Origin: Perilla frutescens
Taxonomy: Eukaryota; Streptophyta; Magnoliopsida; Lamiales; Lamiaceae
Direction: 5' to 3'
Length of the DNA stretch: 64,000 nucleotides
Assembly (NCBI GenBank): GCA_026008535.1
Contig: BRKX01000002.1
Coordinates: forward strand, 32,231,501 to 32,295,500
Below the pieces are notes generated by a model. It was not told where the DNA came from, made no database searches, and saw only the letters and a list, made by a program, of their open reading frames with translations. Positions 45,593 to 56,376 of this stretch are shown in pieces. The translations under genes were made by a program, and so were the position numbers. Each line of letters starts with the position of its first letter. Position 1 is the stretch's first letter.

Positions 45593-48165
45593 GTATAGGG
45601 TGAAAAATATCTTTAAATCCTACGATAAACTATATTATGTGTTGACTGATGATTGGAAGGTGTAAAAATAATAATTACGTGGTGGGACCCATGTGTGGCG
45701 GCAAAAATCTCCAAGAAGAAAGTAGCATCCCACTACAAAAGAAAATATGAACTCCATGAAAAGATGCTTAGGATTGAGCCACACTCTTTTATTTGAACCA
45801 AAAATAGTAATAGCATTACGATTTGGAATTTTGTTGACCATCCATCTACATCGCTGCAAAAAAGAGTGGATGGAATGGAAGCTCCCACCACAATGCAAAT
45901 GGACGGGTGGGGAAAAAAAATAAAAAAAAATCTCAAATGACTGAGAAATGAAGAATTCTTCTAGCTAGGTGGTAGCTAGTGGCCTCCATCAGTCACCGCT
46001 AGAGATGATAAAAATAAAAAAATAATAAAAAATAATCAAATTGATATTATTTTGGCTATGAAAATAAAAGTACGTATACAACTTGTCCGATACGTATGTA
46101 TAATAGTAGAACTCATTTTATGCTAGCTAGTTGATTTAGATGAACGTAATTAATTTGAACCTGAATATATTAACCATCATGACCTCAAGAGAGTTATATA
46201 AGTTTGCTTCTCTTTTCTTACTGTCATAAAAATCCATATCTAAATAGAATGCTAATTGCCAATTGGGCGTTCCAATTTACGGCGTGACAAATAACTTACA
46301 ACATTCTCCACGATTCCATCCTATAGTATTAGCTCTAAATTAGTGAGATGGGATATGTTAGTGAAAAGTCATCATAGAAGGACTAATTTTCATATTCTTG
46401 AAATCGAATCAATAAATAATTTATAATTTTTTTTGAAAGAATAAGGAAATGGAAATAGGTATAATCTGATATGCCCAATGGCCGGGGAAAAGAAAAATAC
46501 TAATCTTTGCTAAAAAAAAATGTAAATCAAAAGACTATAAGATTAACTGTGATCACATGAATAATTAAATACGTTGAACATATCTAGCTAAATGGTAATA
46601 ATGGTGGCGGTGGGTGTAGAATGTAGATAAATATCGTTTAAGTTCATGAATCGACTTATTTCTCGGAGGGTTCCTCTGAATTTGGGCAATCCCAATCCAT
46701 TTAAATCTGCCATCAAGAAGAGACAAAATATGAAATAAGATAATTATACGTAATTTAATTATTTTTATTCATTAATTATTTGCCAAGACGGACATGAAGA
46801 TTCTACATTCTGTGATGTAAAAAGATAGTATCTTTGTCTAGATTCATCTTAAATATTAGTATTATTTATTTTGACTAAATTATGGAGGTAATTTGTTTTT
46901 ATATTTTAAGATTAGTGCATTTGTAAAAGTGAGTGGATATTTTATACAAATGTTGAAAAGTATACCGCAAATTAAATTATGGGCAAACCTTGTTTATGAC
47001 TTCCAACTTCTTCTCAAAATCAAGTTGAATTATCCGAACTAGTTCAACGAGTCATATTGTTAAGTATTAAAGTCCGATTATTATGAATCATCCGGTCATG
47101 TTTCAATTCTGCCAATACTTTTTTGATCCAATTACACACCAATGATCGCTGATTCTTCATAGCTTCTTTTCCTTCTTAGATTACTTATAATTTGCCTCAT
47201 TTATTCTTTACTTAAAAGAACCAGAATTTCCGGTCAAATTCTTATTTATAATTTGAAATTAATCTCTCCATCTAATACCTTTCCTTGCCATCGGCATCTC
47301 CTTAATTAATTGATTGTACCCAACTGAAAAATGAGAACGGTAAATAAATAAATAAAATATCTGTTCAATATACGGGTTAGGCTTTTATATGGGCCTAAAT
47401 TCGGGATAATCTGGGTTGAGTGTTTGAAGGAAAATTCGATGTTGATTGTTGACCTTGGGCAAGATACCCAACTTTTGCATTTATATTTTTAAAAATATTT
47501 TGAGGACATATATTACTCCTTAAGTATATATTAATTATATTCGTCCCTTTTTTTACCTCCCACTATGTAAACTCAATGTTGTGATTTTTTCAGATAATAT
47601 CGTTAAAAATACACACCTATGTCGTTTACATATTAAGAGGCGAAAAATAAACATAATTAATATCTATTAGTGTCACTATTTATGTCTCTAAATATTTTTT
47701 AAAATATTTTTTAAAAAATAAAAACCAAAAGTCGAGTATCCGCATCAAATTTTCCAGTGTTTGAACCTGAATTATTGGGCGGGTCTGGGCTTGTGGCATG
47801 TGTTGAAATTATCCTATTATAACCCCTATATAGTATAGTCCCCACTCCTTTTTCAATAAATTTTGGGGATTAAAAGAAACAAGAAGAAATAAGGTTTATG
47901 TGCTGAAGTTTCTTCACTACGTTAATCTTTATTAATCTTTTGAAATTCACCACGGAATTTCGTGTATTATTGTCCTGTTCTCTGCAATATTTTTCTTCAG
48001 AAAATTGAGATCTAAATAACAAAATATCAAGAATGTAGTAAATAGTGGTGTAATTCTAGATTATTTATCATTTTTTTAGAAAATTGTATTAGCAATCCAA
48101 TTCTGCAACATCATGTCACTCATCATTAGAAGTGTCAAAAGTGGACTTACCACTCTGATTTTAGA
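45593..48165. other. Unassigned inter-AAP spacer, left part
   Basis: AT-rich DNA. Open frames at 45635-45936 and elsewhere show no recognisable domains. No gene is seen. Confidence 0.4.
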
Positions 48166-48171
48166 TTTGAG

Positions 48172-48246
48172 TGGGCCATGATTTCATTGGGCCGAAAAAA
48201 ATAATTGGACGGCCCAAAAAAGTGCATTGGTCCATGAACTTGGGCT
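48172..48246 (+). promoter_or_regulatory. Cluster of TGGGCY (site II) motifs
   Basis: Four TGGGCC/TGGGCT-type motifs lie within 75 bases: 48172-48177, 48188-48193, 48211-48216 (inverted) and 48241-48246. Such clusters usually mark promoters of growth-related or housekeeping plant genes (TCP targets). No recognisable gene follows on either strand, so this may be an orphan promoter of a noncoding or lost gene. Confidence 0.3.
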
Positions 48247-49098
48247 GCATCGGGGCGGGCAGAAAAGTGCAGCCGTGCTTCTACTTGGTCGGGAGAAGCT
48301 GCAATTCGAAAATAACTTGGATATCTTGTTAAGGAATTTGGCATTCGGCAAGAGAGTATTATTAGAAGAGGTGGAACATTTTGTCATTCTCATATAACAC
48401 AAGGAGATGAAAATTAAAGTGATGCACATACCTCTCAAACAGAGATGTGGCAGATGGTACCTAATTAATCTCCAAAATAAACTGAACTGCAAGATTTCTA
48501 AATCCAAAACCAAATTCCATGTATAGGAACACAGGCAAAACATAGTAAAGGTGTTGATGATAGAGATGAGATATAAGCATAATTTCTTCTAAGTTTTTAG
48601 AGACGCTCGTAACTAGCATAATAAAACAAAATACCATATCAGAATCAACACTAGTAGAAGCACTGTGCATGACAATTAACAGAACCAAATTGCTACCATT
48701 CGTTATTGTCTGCATCCAGTTTTTTATGATTGCTATGGGGTGTGGGGAAATTAAGAAGAAAGACCAAAGGATTGGAATGGCGCCAAAACAACAACGTTTC
48801 AATCTTCAGGAAATCCTATATAGCCAGTCCATTCTATTTTTGTTTGTTTCGTCATTTCGTCATCTCCAACACAATCTATCAATCACTAAACTAGAATCTT
48901 TTTCAAGTAGGACCGGAAAACTATCAATATCATGAATCACCAAATTCATACCAATAAAATAAATAAACCAAAAATGGACTTTCCCCATATTAACCTGCTT
49001 AGGGCGTGTTAATGCTCTCCCCCTTTTTTTAGGGCTATAAATCTGGTAATCGATTAACGGCTCAATAACGAAAAACTGGGGGGAACAAAACGGATTTC
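48247..49098. other. Unassigned spacer
   Basis: No gene recognised on either strand; open frames overlap one another and lack family motifs. Confidence 0.35.
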
Positions 49099-49182
49099 AT
49101 GGGAAAAGAAGTCGATCATTTGTTTCAGCACCTTACCCCTTTGATTTCATCGCCACCTGTTGCGGCGGCGGCGGGGATTTAA
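49099..49182 (+). CDS. Small ORF of unknown status
   Basis: An ATG opens a 27-codon frame reading MGKEVDHLFQHLTPLISSPP and ending in an alanine run before TAA. It lies in a locally GC-richer patch containing CGGCGGCGGCGG and could be a remnant first exon or chance. No family is recognised. Confidence 0.12.
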   Translation: MGKEVDHLFQHLTPLISSPPVAAAAGI

Positions 49183-50219
49183 ACTTGAAAGACCGTACAG
49201 GGGAATGGGTTGTCGACTGATTGGGCTGAGAGTAGAGAGGAGAGAGAAAATATGTAATGAGAACTAAGAAAGTCCACCCGCCCACACACACGCATATAGT
49301 ATATATATTTTACTATTTTAGTAGAAATTCTAAGATAAAGTTAGCCCCTCGATCTCACCGTTTATTTTTCTCGAACAGCTTCGACTCCATTGAAGATGTA
49401 TCAATAAGAATGACATCTGAAAATAATTCTCTTCATCAACAACATTTCTTCATATATATATATTCTACAGTAGATTTATCCAAGTTTTAATTTGTCTGCT
49501 TCCACCTCTAGTATTTGCCAAACCAAAAGGCAAGGACGTGAAATGTGAACTCTGCGTAAAATCAAACAGAACCATTTACTCGTAACAGCAAGGGACAGTA
49601 GTAATTAGTTAATAACAAAATCAGATAAAATCTCAACAGACAATGCTGAAGTCAACTCGTGCGTAAGCCAGTGAACACTGAAAATTGCATAATGCTGACG
49701 TGGACTCTTGCGTAACCAATATACTCCATGTCAAAAAAAATTATCCAAAGGAGAACATATTAAATTCAAAACCCATGCCATGCCATCTGATGACTCATAT
49801 ATACCATTAATCCATTATCACCGCACCATTACGATTATTGATAAATAAGCGTGCGTCGATGGAAAAATTCAGATTTGTTCATTTCTTTATCCAACTCAAT
49901 CCAACCGAAAACATATTAAATTCCAATTTCATCAAGTGATTATTTCTTTATACTACAGTCGAGGTTGATTTTAGAAAAACACATTCAACTTTGTGTACTA
50001 CTCACTTAAAATAAATCTAAGATCAATTATTTCTTAACCAATCAAAACTTCACTAACTATACATATAGTATTTTTGTACCTTATTTGTAACAAAAAGAAA
50101 TGTACTTAATTTACATGATATATGAATGGAATATTCTGTCCCTTTTTAACAATATTGCTGCTGCTTTCATTACTTAATGAAGGGACTTAGCTTATTCCGC
50201 CGGCGCCTTCTCACCATTT
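49183..50219. other. Upstream region of the second AAP gene
   Basis: AT-rich flank without a recognisable gene. The last 150 bases align with the promoter of AAP copy 1. Confidence 0.4.
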
Positions 50220-50236
50220 TCTTATATCAATACCCT
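50220..50236 (+). promoter_or_regulatory. Degenerate TATA region of the second AAP gene
   Basis: The sequence CTTATATCAATACCCTCC occupies the place of CTTATAAATACCCTGCC in the first copy. Shared flanking words (ACCATTTTCTTATA, GATTCATCCAC, ACACAC, GAGAGAGA) show that the promoter was duplicated with the gene. The perfect TATAAATA is broken here. Confidence 0.45.
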
Positions 50237-50324
50237 CCTCTGATAAAGATTCATCCACGTACACACCCATTGTTGTACAAGAGAGAGAAAGAAAACCTCA
50301 AACAAACAAAAAAAATATATCATA

Positions 50325-52811
50325 ATGAACCATAATAACCAAGTGTTTGATGTTTCAATAAGTGTGCCTCCTGGGCATGGCTCCAAATGTTATGGTGACG
50401 GCCGTCTCAGAAGAACTGGTAAATTTTTCATTTCTCACAGAAATATAAATTTTTAATCATATTTTTGTTAAATTTTCTTGATATACAGGGACTGTGATTG
50501 CAAGTTCTTATATCATAACTACTATGATTGGACCTGGAGTTCTATCATTAGCTTGGGCTATAGCTCACTTGGGGTGGATTGTGGGGCCAACTGTGATGAT
50601 CATGATCTCATTTGCCACATATTACACTTTTACCCTTCAGGCGGCAGCGTGCAACCGTTGTGAAGACGACCTGAGCATCGGCAAGAGCAACTACACTCAC
50701 ATGGATGCTGTTAGGGCCAACCTAGGTTAGTTTCTTTAAATGTCATGTTCTGAAATATGAGTTTGATTGGGAGTAATAGTTTTTTTTTCTTCTTGAATTT
50801 CAGGTGGATTTCAGGTTAAATTGTGTGGGGCAGTTCAATACTTGAATCTTTTTGGAACTGCTATTGGTTACACCATTGCAACATCTATAAGCATGATGTG
50901 AGTTTGTGTGTGTGTGTGTTTGAGATTATTACATGTTGTGTGCTAATTTGCTGTTGTTTTAGTGTTTGAATTTTTGTTGATGATGTCTTAAAATTATTGG
51001 AACAGGGCTATTGAGAGGACTAATTGCTTCCACAAAAAAGGGCACGACAGTTCTTGCAGAGTTTCCAGCAATCCTTACATGATTGGATTTGGTGTTCTAC
51101 AAATAGTTCTTTCACAAATCCCAGATTTTGATCAGATATGGTGGCTTTCAGTTGTTGCTGCAGTCATGTCTTTCACTTACCCCACCATTGGTTTAGGCCT
51201 TGAAATTGCAAAATTTGCAAGTATGGATAGCAATTTCACTTAGTTATGACAACATTTTTGATTATGAAGCTTGTTTTGATAAGAATTTTGATGTTTTTTT
51301 GTCACTACAGAGAATGGAGAAATCAAGGGAAGTCTCAAAGGGGTAAGAGTTGGCGTAGAGACTGAAACACAAAAGATTTGGACAAGTTTCCAGGCTCTTG
51401 GGGCCATAGCTTTTGCCTATTCTTACACACTCAATCTCATTGATATTCAGGTACAATTCTTGAAAATGAGTATCAATCTCTTATCATATTCGAATGCGTA
51501 ATCTATATCTATTGTTCAATTTGTAGTGTAGGATTGTTTTTACCATGATCTTGATTTGTTTTGGTTTAGATTTTGGGTTGTAAAGTCTTAGCATTGGAAG
51601 CTAAGTTCTTAGCTAAAACAATGGCAATTTCTAGAGAGGGAAGTGTAGGATCTTTCTCTTGAATTTGAAATTCACGTTAGGGTTATGTTGTTTCTCTTGC
51701 TTGATTTAACTCGGTTGACTCCTGTTGGGGATATTCTTTTGTTTTGTTTGTTTCTTTCTTCAACTATATTATTTAAAGCCACAATGAGATTTGCATTTTC
51801 CTCATCGTAGCCTTAATCAACGAGCTTCCATAATTCCAAGGAAGCTAACAGTGTCTTCTTGTTCTTGCATCATAATTCGAAGTTTATTTCAGCAAAAAAC
51901 GGTAGAGAAACTTCCTGCGTGCATGTTCTCCATTTTTTACATGAAATATCTCTGCTGAAACTAGCCAAAATGTAGAATCGTTTTTACGAGGATTTGGATT
52001 GTTTGGTTTAGATTTTGTTGTTTGTAAATGTTCAACAATGCATGAGAGCTGACTTTTGAGATGAAACAGGGGATTTTCTTATTAGATTACAAATTAATGA
52101 TTTCTTGATATATACCTCCAAAATATAAAGACATGAAAGTTAAATGTTTTGGCTGCACATTAACCGCATATGATTACTCAATGACAGAATCGAATCAAAT
52201 CTCCAGCATCACAATACAAGATCATGAAGAAAGCAGCCCATATATGTGCAATAGCAGCATCTGTCTTCAAAATCCTCTGTGGCATCTTTGGGTATGCAGC
52301 ATTCGGTGATACATCCTCGGGAAACCTCCTAACTGGTTTCGGGTTTTACAACCCCTACTGGCTAGTCAGCATTGCCAATGCAGCCGTTGTAATCCACCTC
52401 ATTGTTGCATACCAAGTTTTCTGCCAGCCGTTGTTCACCTCCATCGAGGAAACTATGCAAGAATGGTTCCCCGAGAGCAAATTCATCACCTTGGACATCA
52501 CGGTCCCGATCCCGGGTTTAAGGCCTTTCAAGCTCAACCTGTTTAGGCTTGTTTGGAGGACCAATTTTGTGATCCTCACAACCGCGGTCTCCATGCTCAT
52601 TCCATTCTTCAACTACGTTGTTGGAATCCTAGGGGCATTTAGGTTTTGGCCTTTAACGGTTTACTTCCCTGTCCAGATTTACATCACTCAAAATGAGATT
52701 CATAAATGGAGTTCGAAATGGTTTGGACTCCAACTTCTGAGTGCTGCATGTTTGATTGTGTCTGTTGCTGCTGCTGTTGGTTCAGTTGCTGGAGTTGTTT
52801 CTCGTCTGTAG
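50325..52811 (+). CDS. AAP3-like amino acid permease (tandem copy 2, diverged)
   Basis: Paralogue of the gene at 41804, with identical intron positions and phases. Exons: 50325-50418, 50489-50725, 50804-50897, 51006-51220, 51311-51450, 52188-52811, giving 467 residues. It keeps the AAP fold (GVLSLAWAIAHLGW, YTIATSISMMAIERTNCFHK, FQALGAIAFAYSYTL, GNLLTGFGFYNPYWL, VVIHLIVAYQVFCQPLF). It departs at positions constant in the family. Copy 1 residues WTASAH become IASSY, one residue shorter with His replaced by Tyr39. GSG becomes GPG, AQLGW becomes AHLGW, EIQDTVKSPPSE becomes DIQNRIKSPASQ, LLDIAN becomes LVSIAN, VGAYQ becomes IVAYQ, and VEMYI becomes VQIYI. The C-terminus ends at SRL, without the KPF tail. 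The frame is intact, so it may be expressed; transport activity is doubtful or changed. Intron 5 is 737 bp against 87 bp in copy 1. Confidence 0.93.
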
Positions 52812-53288
52812 TTCATTTCTTGATTATTTTGTGTTCAATATAATAAACATACTAAAAAACATTTTTTTTCCTTTCCATTTTGTCGTATGCGAATACGAGT
52901 CAAAAGGCAGAGTAAGAAAGCGGTTCTAATGGAGATAGGAACTACTTTCATTCATACATATATATGAGAAATTGATGGCATTCTTTAAAACTACTAATCT
53001 AGTTGTTTATTCCTTAGCTTGTTATGTGGAAAACTCAGATAGGGCTCTTAAGTAGATCGACAGTTGTTTAATGTTGTGGCTTTGTTTCCCTAAAAAAAAC
53101 ATATAAAGATGTTTGTGTGTGTCTCTCGATTCAATACTACTATATATAGCTGTTTAAATTTTGAAACATTTTGTTTTTGTAGTGAGGGGTGATGAACTAA
53201 GGTTCAAAAATATGAGTTTTGAGGGAATTGAAAGGCGTCACCCCAGCTGCACGAGGCAACTGAATCCGAGAATTGACAGATAATCACC
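52812..53288 (+). other. 3' flank of AAP copy 2
   Basis: Downstream region with a probable polyadenylation signal near 52838 (CAATATAATAAACATAC). No gene is seen. Confidence 0.4.
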
Positions 53289-53513
53289 TTAGAGCTTGTT
53301 TACTTTAAAGATTTAATCCAATAAATAGTTTAGAGGATGGGGAATGGATAAATCATATCTCACTTCTTTAGATGGGATACATATCATACAAATAGAGACT
53401 CAAACTCATTTTATCACGGGTCTTGTGTTATCTACTATTTTAATATCATATAAAGTAAATATAAAATAACTTATTAATCCATCATTATCCATGAAAGTAA
53501 ACAAGACTTTAAT
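53289..53513. mobile_element. Short TIR MITE
   Basis: The left end TTAGAGCTTGTTTACTTT and the right end, inverted TTAAAGTCTTGTTTACTTTC, are imperfect inverted repeats about 225 bases apart. Inner motifs also mirror each other (GATTTAATCC with GGATTAATAA). No clear target duplication. Confidence 0.5.
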
Positions 53514-55318
53514 CAAATAATATGAGTTCGAACGTGGGTCAGTACGGAAATAGGGAAAAGAAATTAAATGCATATATATATAATAGAGAAGGCTCTGACT
53601 CAGCTCCAAATGATGTTTTATTTCTAGTTTGATCAACTCAATATGATTGATGATGTTAGATGCTGGAGGATAGAGACATATGACCGCGTCATTGTTGGGG
53701 TGCAGACTGTACAAAAAAAGGAGGTAGGCGTTTGTTTCGGAATGGGGAGAAACAAAGTCTAAACAAGTGTGGGTCCCATGATGAAGTATAAAATTTAGTT
53801 AGTTATATCTTTTGTTTTTCTTCAATATTAATAAAATTCTGAAAAAAATATTGCTTATTGAAATTATTTTTTGTCATGCTATTTGATAATATATATATAT
53901 ATATATATCAATTAAATAAAATTTAAAATAATATAACTAAATTTAATCGGCGACTCTGCCAATTTAAATTATCTTGTCACTTTCAATATATATTCTCGAA
54001 ATTGTTATTACTTATTAATGATTAATTGCTCAATATTCGTGTTATTTGCTAAATATATAATCATTTAAGATTGTTTATTAAATATGAAATTAGGAATTTT
54101 ATCTAGTATAATAAAAGGGGTAAATCAGAAGTCTTTAATTGAAGCTATAATTTATGAATATTGCATATTATTAATAATATGTTCAAATTTAATAGTTTAT
54201 GAATACTAATTTATATTATTCAAAATTAGGAAAAAGAAAAAGAAGAAATAGAATAATGTCATCAACTATGAGAACTAATAAGAAAAAAAATCAACGCATT
54301 ATTAAAAGAACATTGTTTCACTAATAAACATATAAAAATAATTAAATACAAAAAAGTAGACATACACATTTTCAATATTTTTTACCCGTCGCATAAGCAA
54401 ACTAAAAAACATGAAGCAACTGTCAGCCAACATTGTCGAAAAAATTTAAGCATCCGCCCGCCACTGCATAATATACTTCTTCTTTTTTTTTTTTCTTTTT
54501 TTCTTCTTGTTTTTTTTTGGCCTTTGAGGAAAACATAATACTTGTAAATTTGATATCTCAATTTACTACAAACATAGCCGAGTCAACGTAATCGGATCCA
54601 GGCGGGTCCACAGAAATTTATATTAGTCTACTGTACATACTTCTAGAGTATTCTTGAAAAATATGGGACCAAAGAAATTTAAACGTGTTCTCCAGCTATT
54701 TCATCACGTTATGCTGCATTTTCAAATCATGATTTTTTTTATATAATTTAATTTAATTTTACGATTATTTTTTTGAGTTCACCTCATCATACCCAATTAA
54801 AATATATAATTATTTTTTAGTATTTATTTTTCAGTTTTTAATTAATAATTTATTATCATTATTGATAAATATTGATTATGATTATATATGTTATAATTAA
54901 TTTTTAATTTATTATTATTAATAAATATTGACTATGATTATATATGTTATAATTAATTTTTTTTTTATAATAAATATTATTTAAATAATAAATTTAATAG
55001 TAAAATACGAAGAAGTGCAACAAGAAATTTGAACCGCTATTTTATAGGCACTTTTTGTTTTTCTTCTATAATTTTTAGGTGAATCTAACTTCACCACTGA
55101 TTTTTCTTCACTCTACTAAATAAAGTAATTTAAAATTAATTATTTAAATACCCCTACCATTTATAAAAAAAAACTAATTTTAAAAAATAAAATCTCCGAC
55201 AACCCAGAATCCACCCACCGGCCAACTTCTTTCCCGGTAACTCACTGCCTCACTGGCCATCTTCCTCCGACTATCTTCTCCTCTTACCAATGCATCCATA
55301 CTTCTTCCCCAGACTTCC

Positions 55319-55350
<32 letters not shown>

Positions 55351-56376
55351 TAAACACACCCACCCGCAGAAACATACATAATCCGTCGTCATCTTCTTCG
55401 CTCGAACCATAAAATTTGAACTCTCTTCTTTGGGTTCGAAAAACGTTTTCCCAACCTCTTTTTTTGGGTTCGAAGAATTGTTTCTGAAACTACAACACAC
55501 GGTTTGAAAAATAATTATTTTCGAATTGTCAAGGACTATAGTAGCTCAGATTTGAAAAATTCCTTCGACTCATGCCTGCGACGTTTGTCTCAAATCTTGT
55601 ACGTTCACCGTTAATTCGTTTTTCTCTCTTCAAAGACCATTTCAAATTCTGTTATTAGCTGCTACAATTTTAAATTTTTCATAATTTTGGCTGTAAACCT
55701 GCTTCTGGACTATTTGCAGCCACACTCCTGTTAACGACCAGCCATGGTGGATTTGCAGCCAGCGCCACTCTTTTCTTTTCTTTTTTATTCAATAACTGCA
55801 ACCTTGGATTTTTAAGTGAAAGGGTAAATGCGAGATATTTACTGTGGTATGTAAGAAAATGTTAAGAAATGGAATTTAAGTGTTATATGTAAAGAAAAAG
55901 TGTATTTAGAAACATCCTAATTTTGCTTGCTCGCATTGAAAATAGGAGTGCTTGGATGTGAATTTGTGGGGCTCTTTTTTAAAAAAATGTAATAAAGCAC
56001 TTAATCTCGACACTAGGAAGGGAAAAAAGAAATAAGTATGAAATCAATTTAAGCAAACCATGGAATAAAAGGTCAGGATTGTAAGTTACAGAATGTTGAA
56101 TTATTATGGCAAAATTAATTTCAGATTTTGCATGATAATAACTTTCTACAAAGAATCAAACAATGAAGCAAATTCCAGCCGCAGCATTTAAGTCCAATAC
56201 GAGTACAATACCATCACAGGTGGAAAATGATACAACTTTGCATCCTCTTCAATTATGGATTATTAGTATCACCAAGCATCTCTACATTTTTTTAGATAAA
56301 ACATAGCTTTCTGATCTCCAGCTCAACAGAAGCAGCTTTGAAAATGTGAAATTCTGGAAATGTTTGTCCCGGGGCC
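53514..56376. other. Unassigned spacer
   Basis: AT-rich DNA containing (TA)n tracts (53889-53909, 55320-55351). A C/T-rich patch at 55180-55650 resembles a plant 5' UTR but supports no coding frame. No gene is recognised. The stretch just before 56377 is the 3' UTR of the next gene. Confidence 0.4.

Noticed and set aside
48147..48802. Three overlapping minus-strand frames near the site II cluster
   Set aside because: There are no known motifs, the frames overlap one another, and no splice-consistent continuation was found.
55180..55650. Possible 5' exon of an unannotated gene
   Set aside because: The composition resembles a plant UTR, but no ATG-initiated frame with recognisable protein or downstream exon was found.
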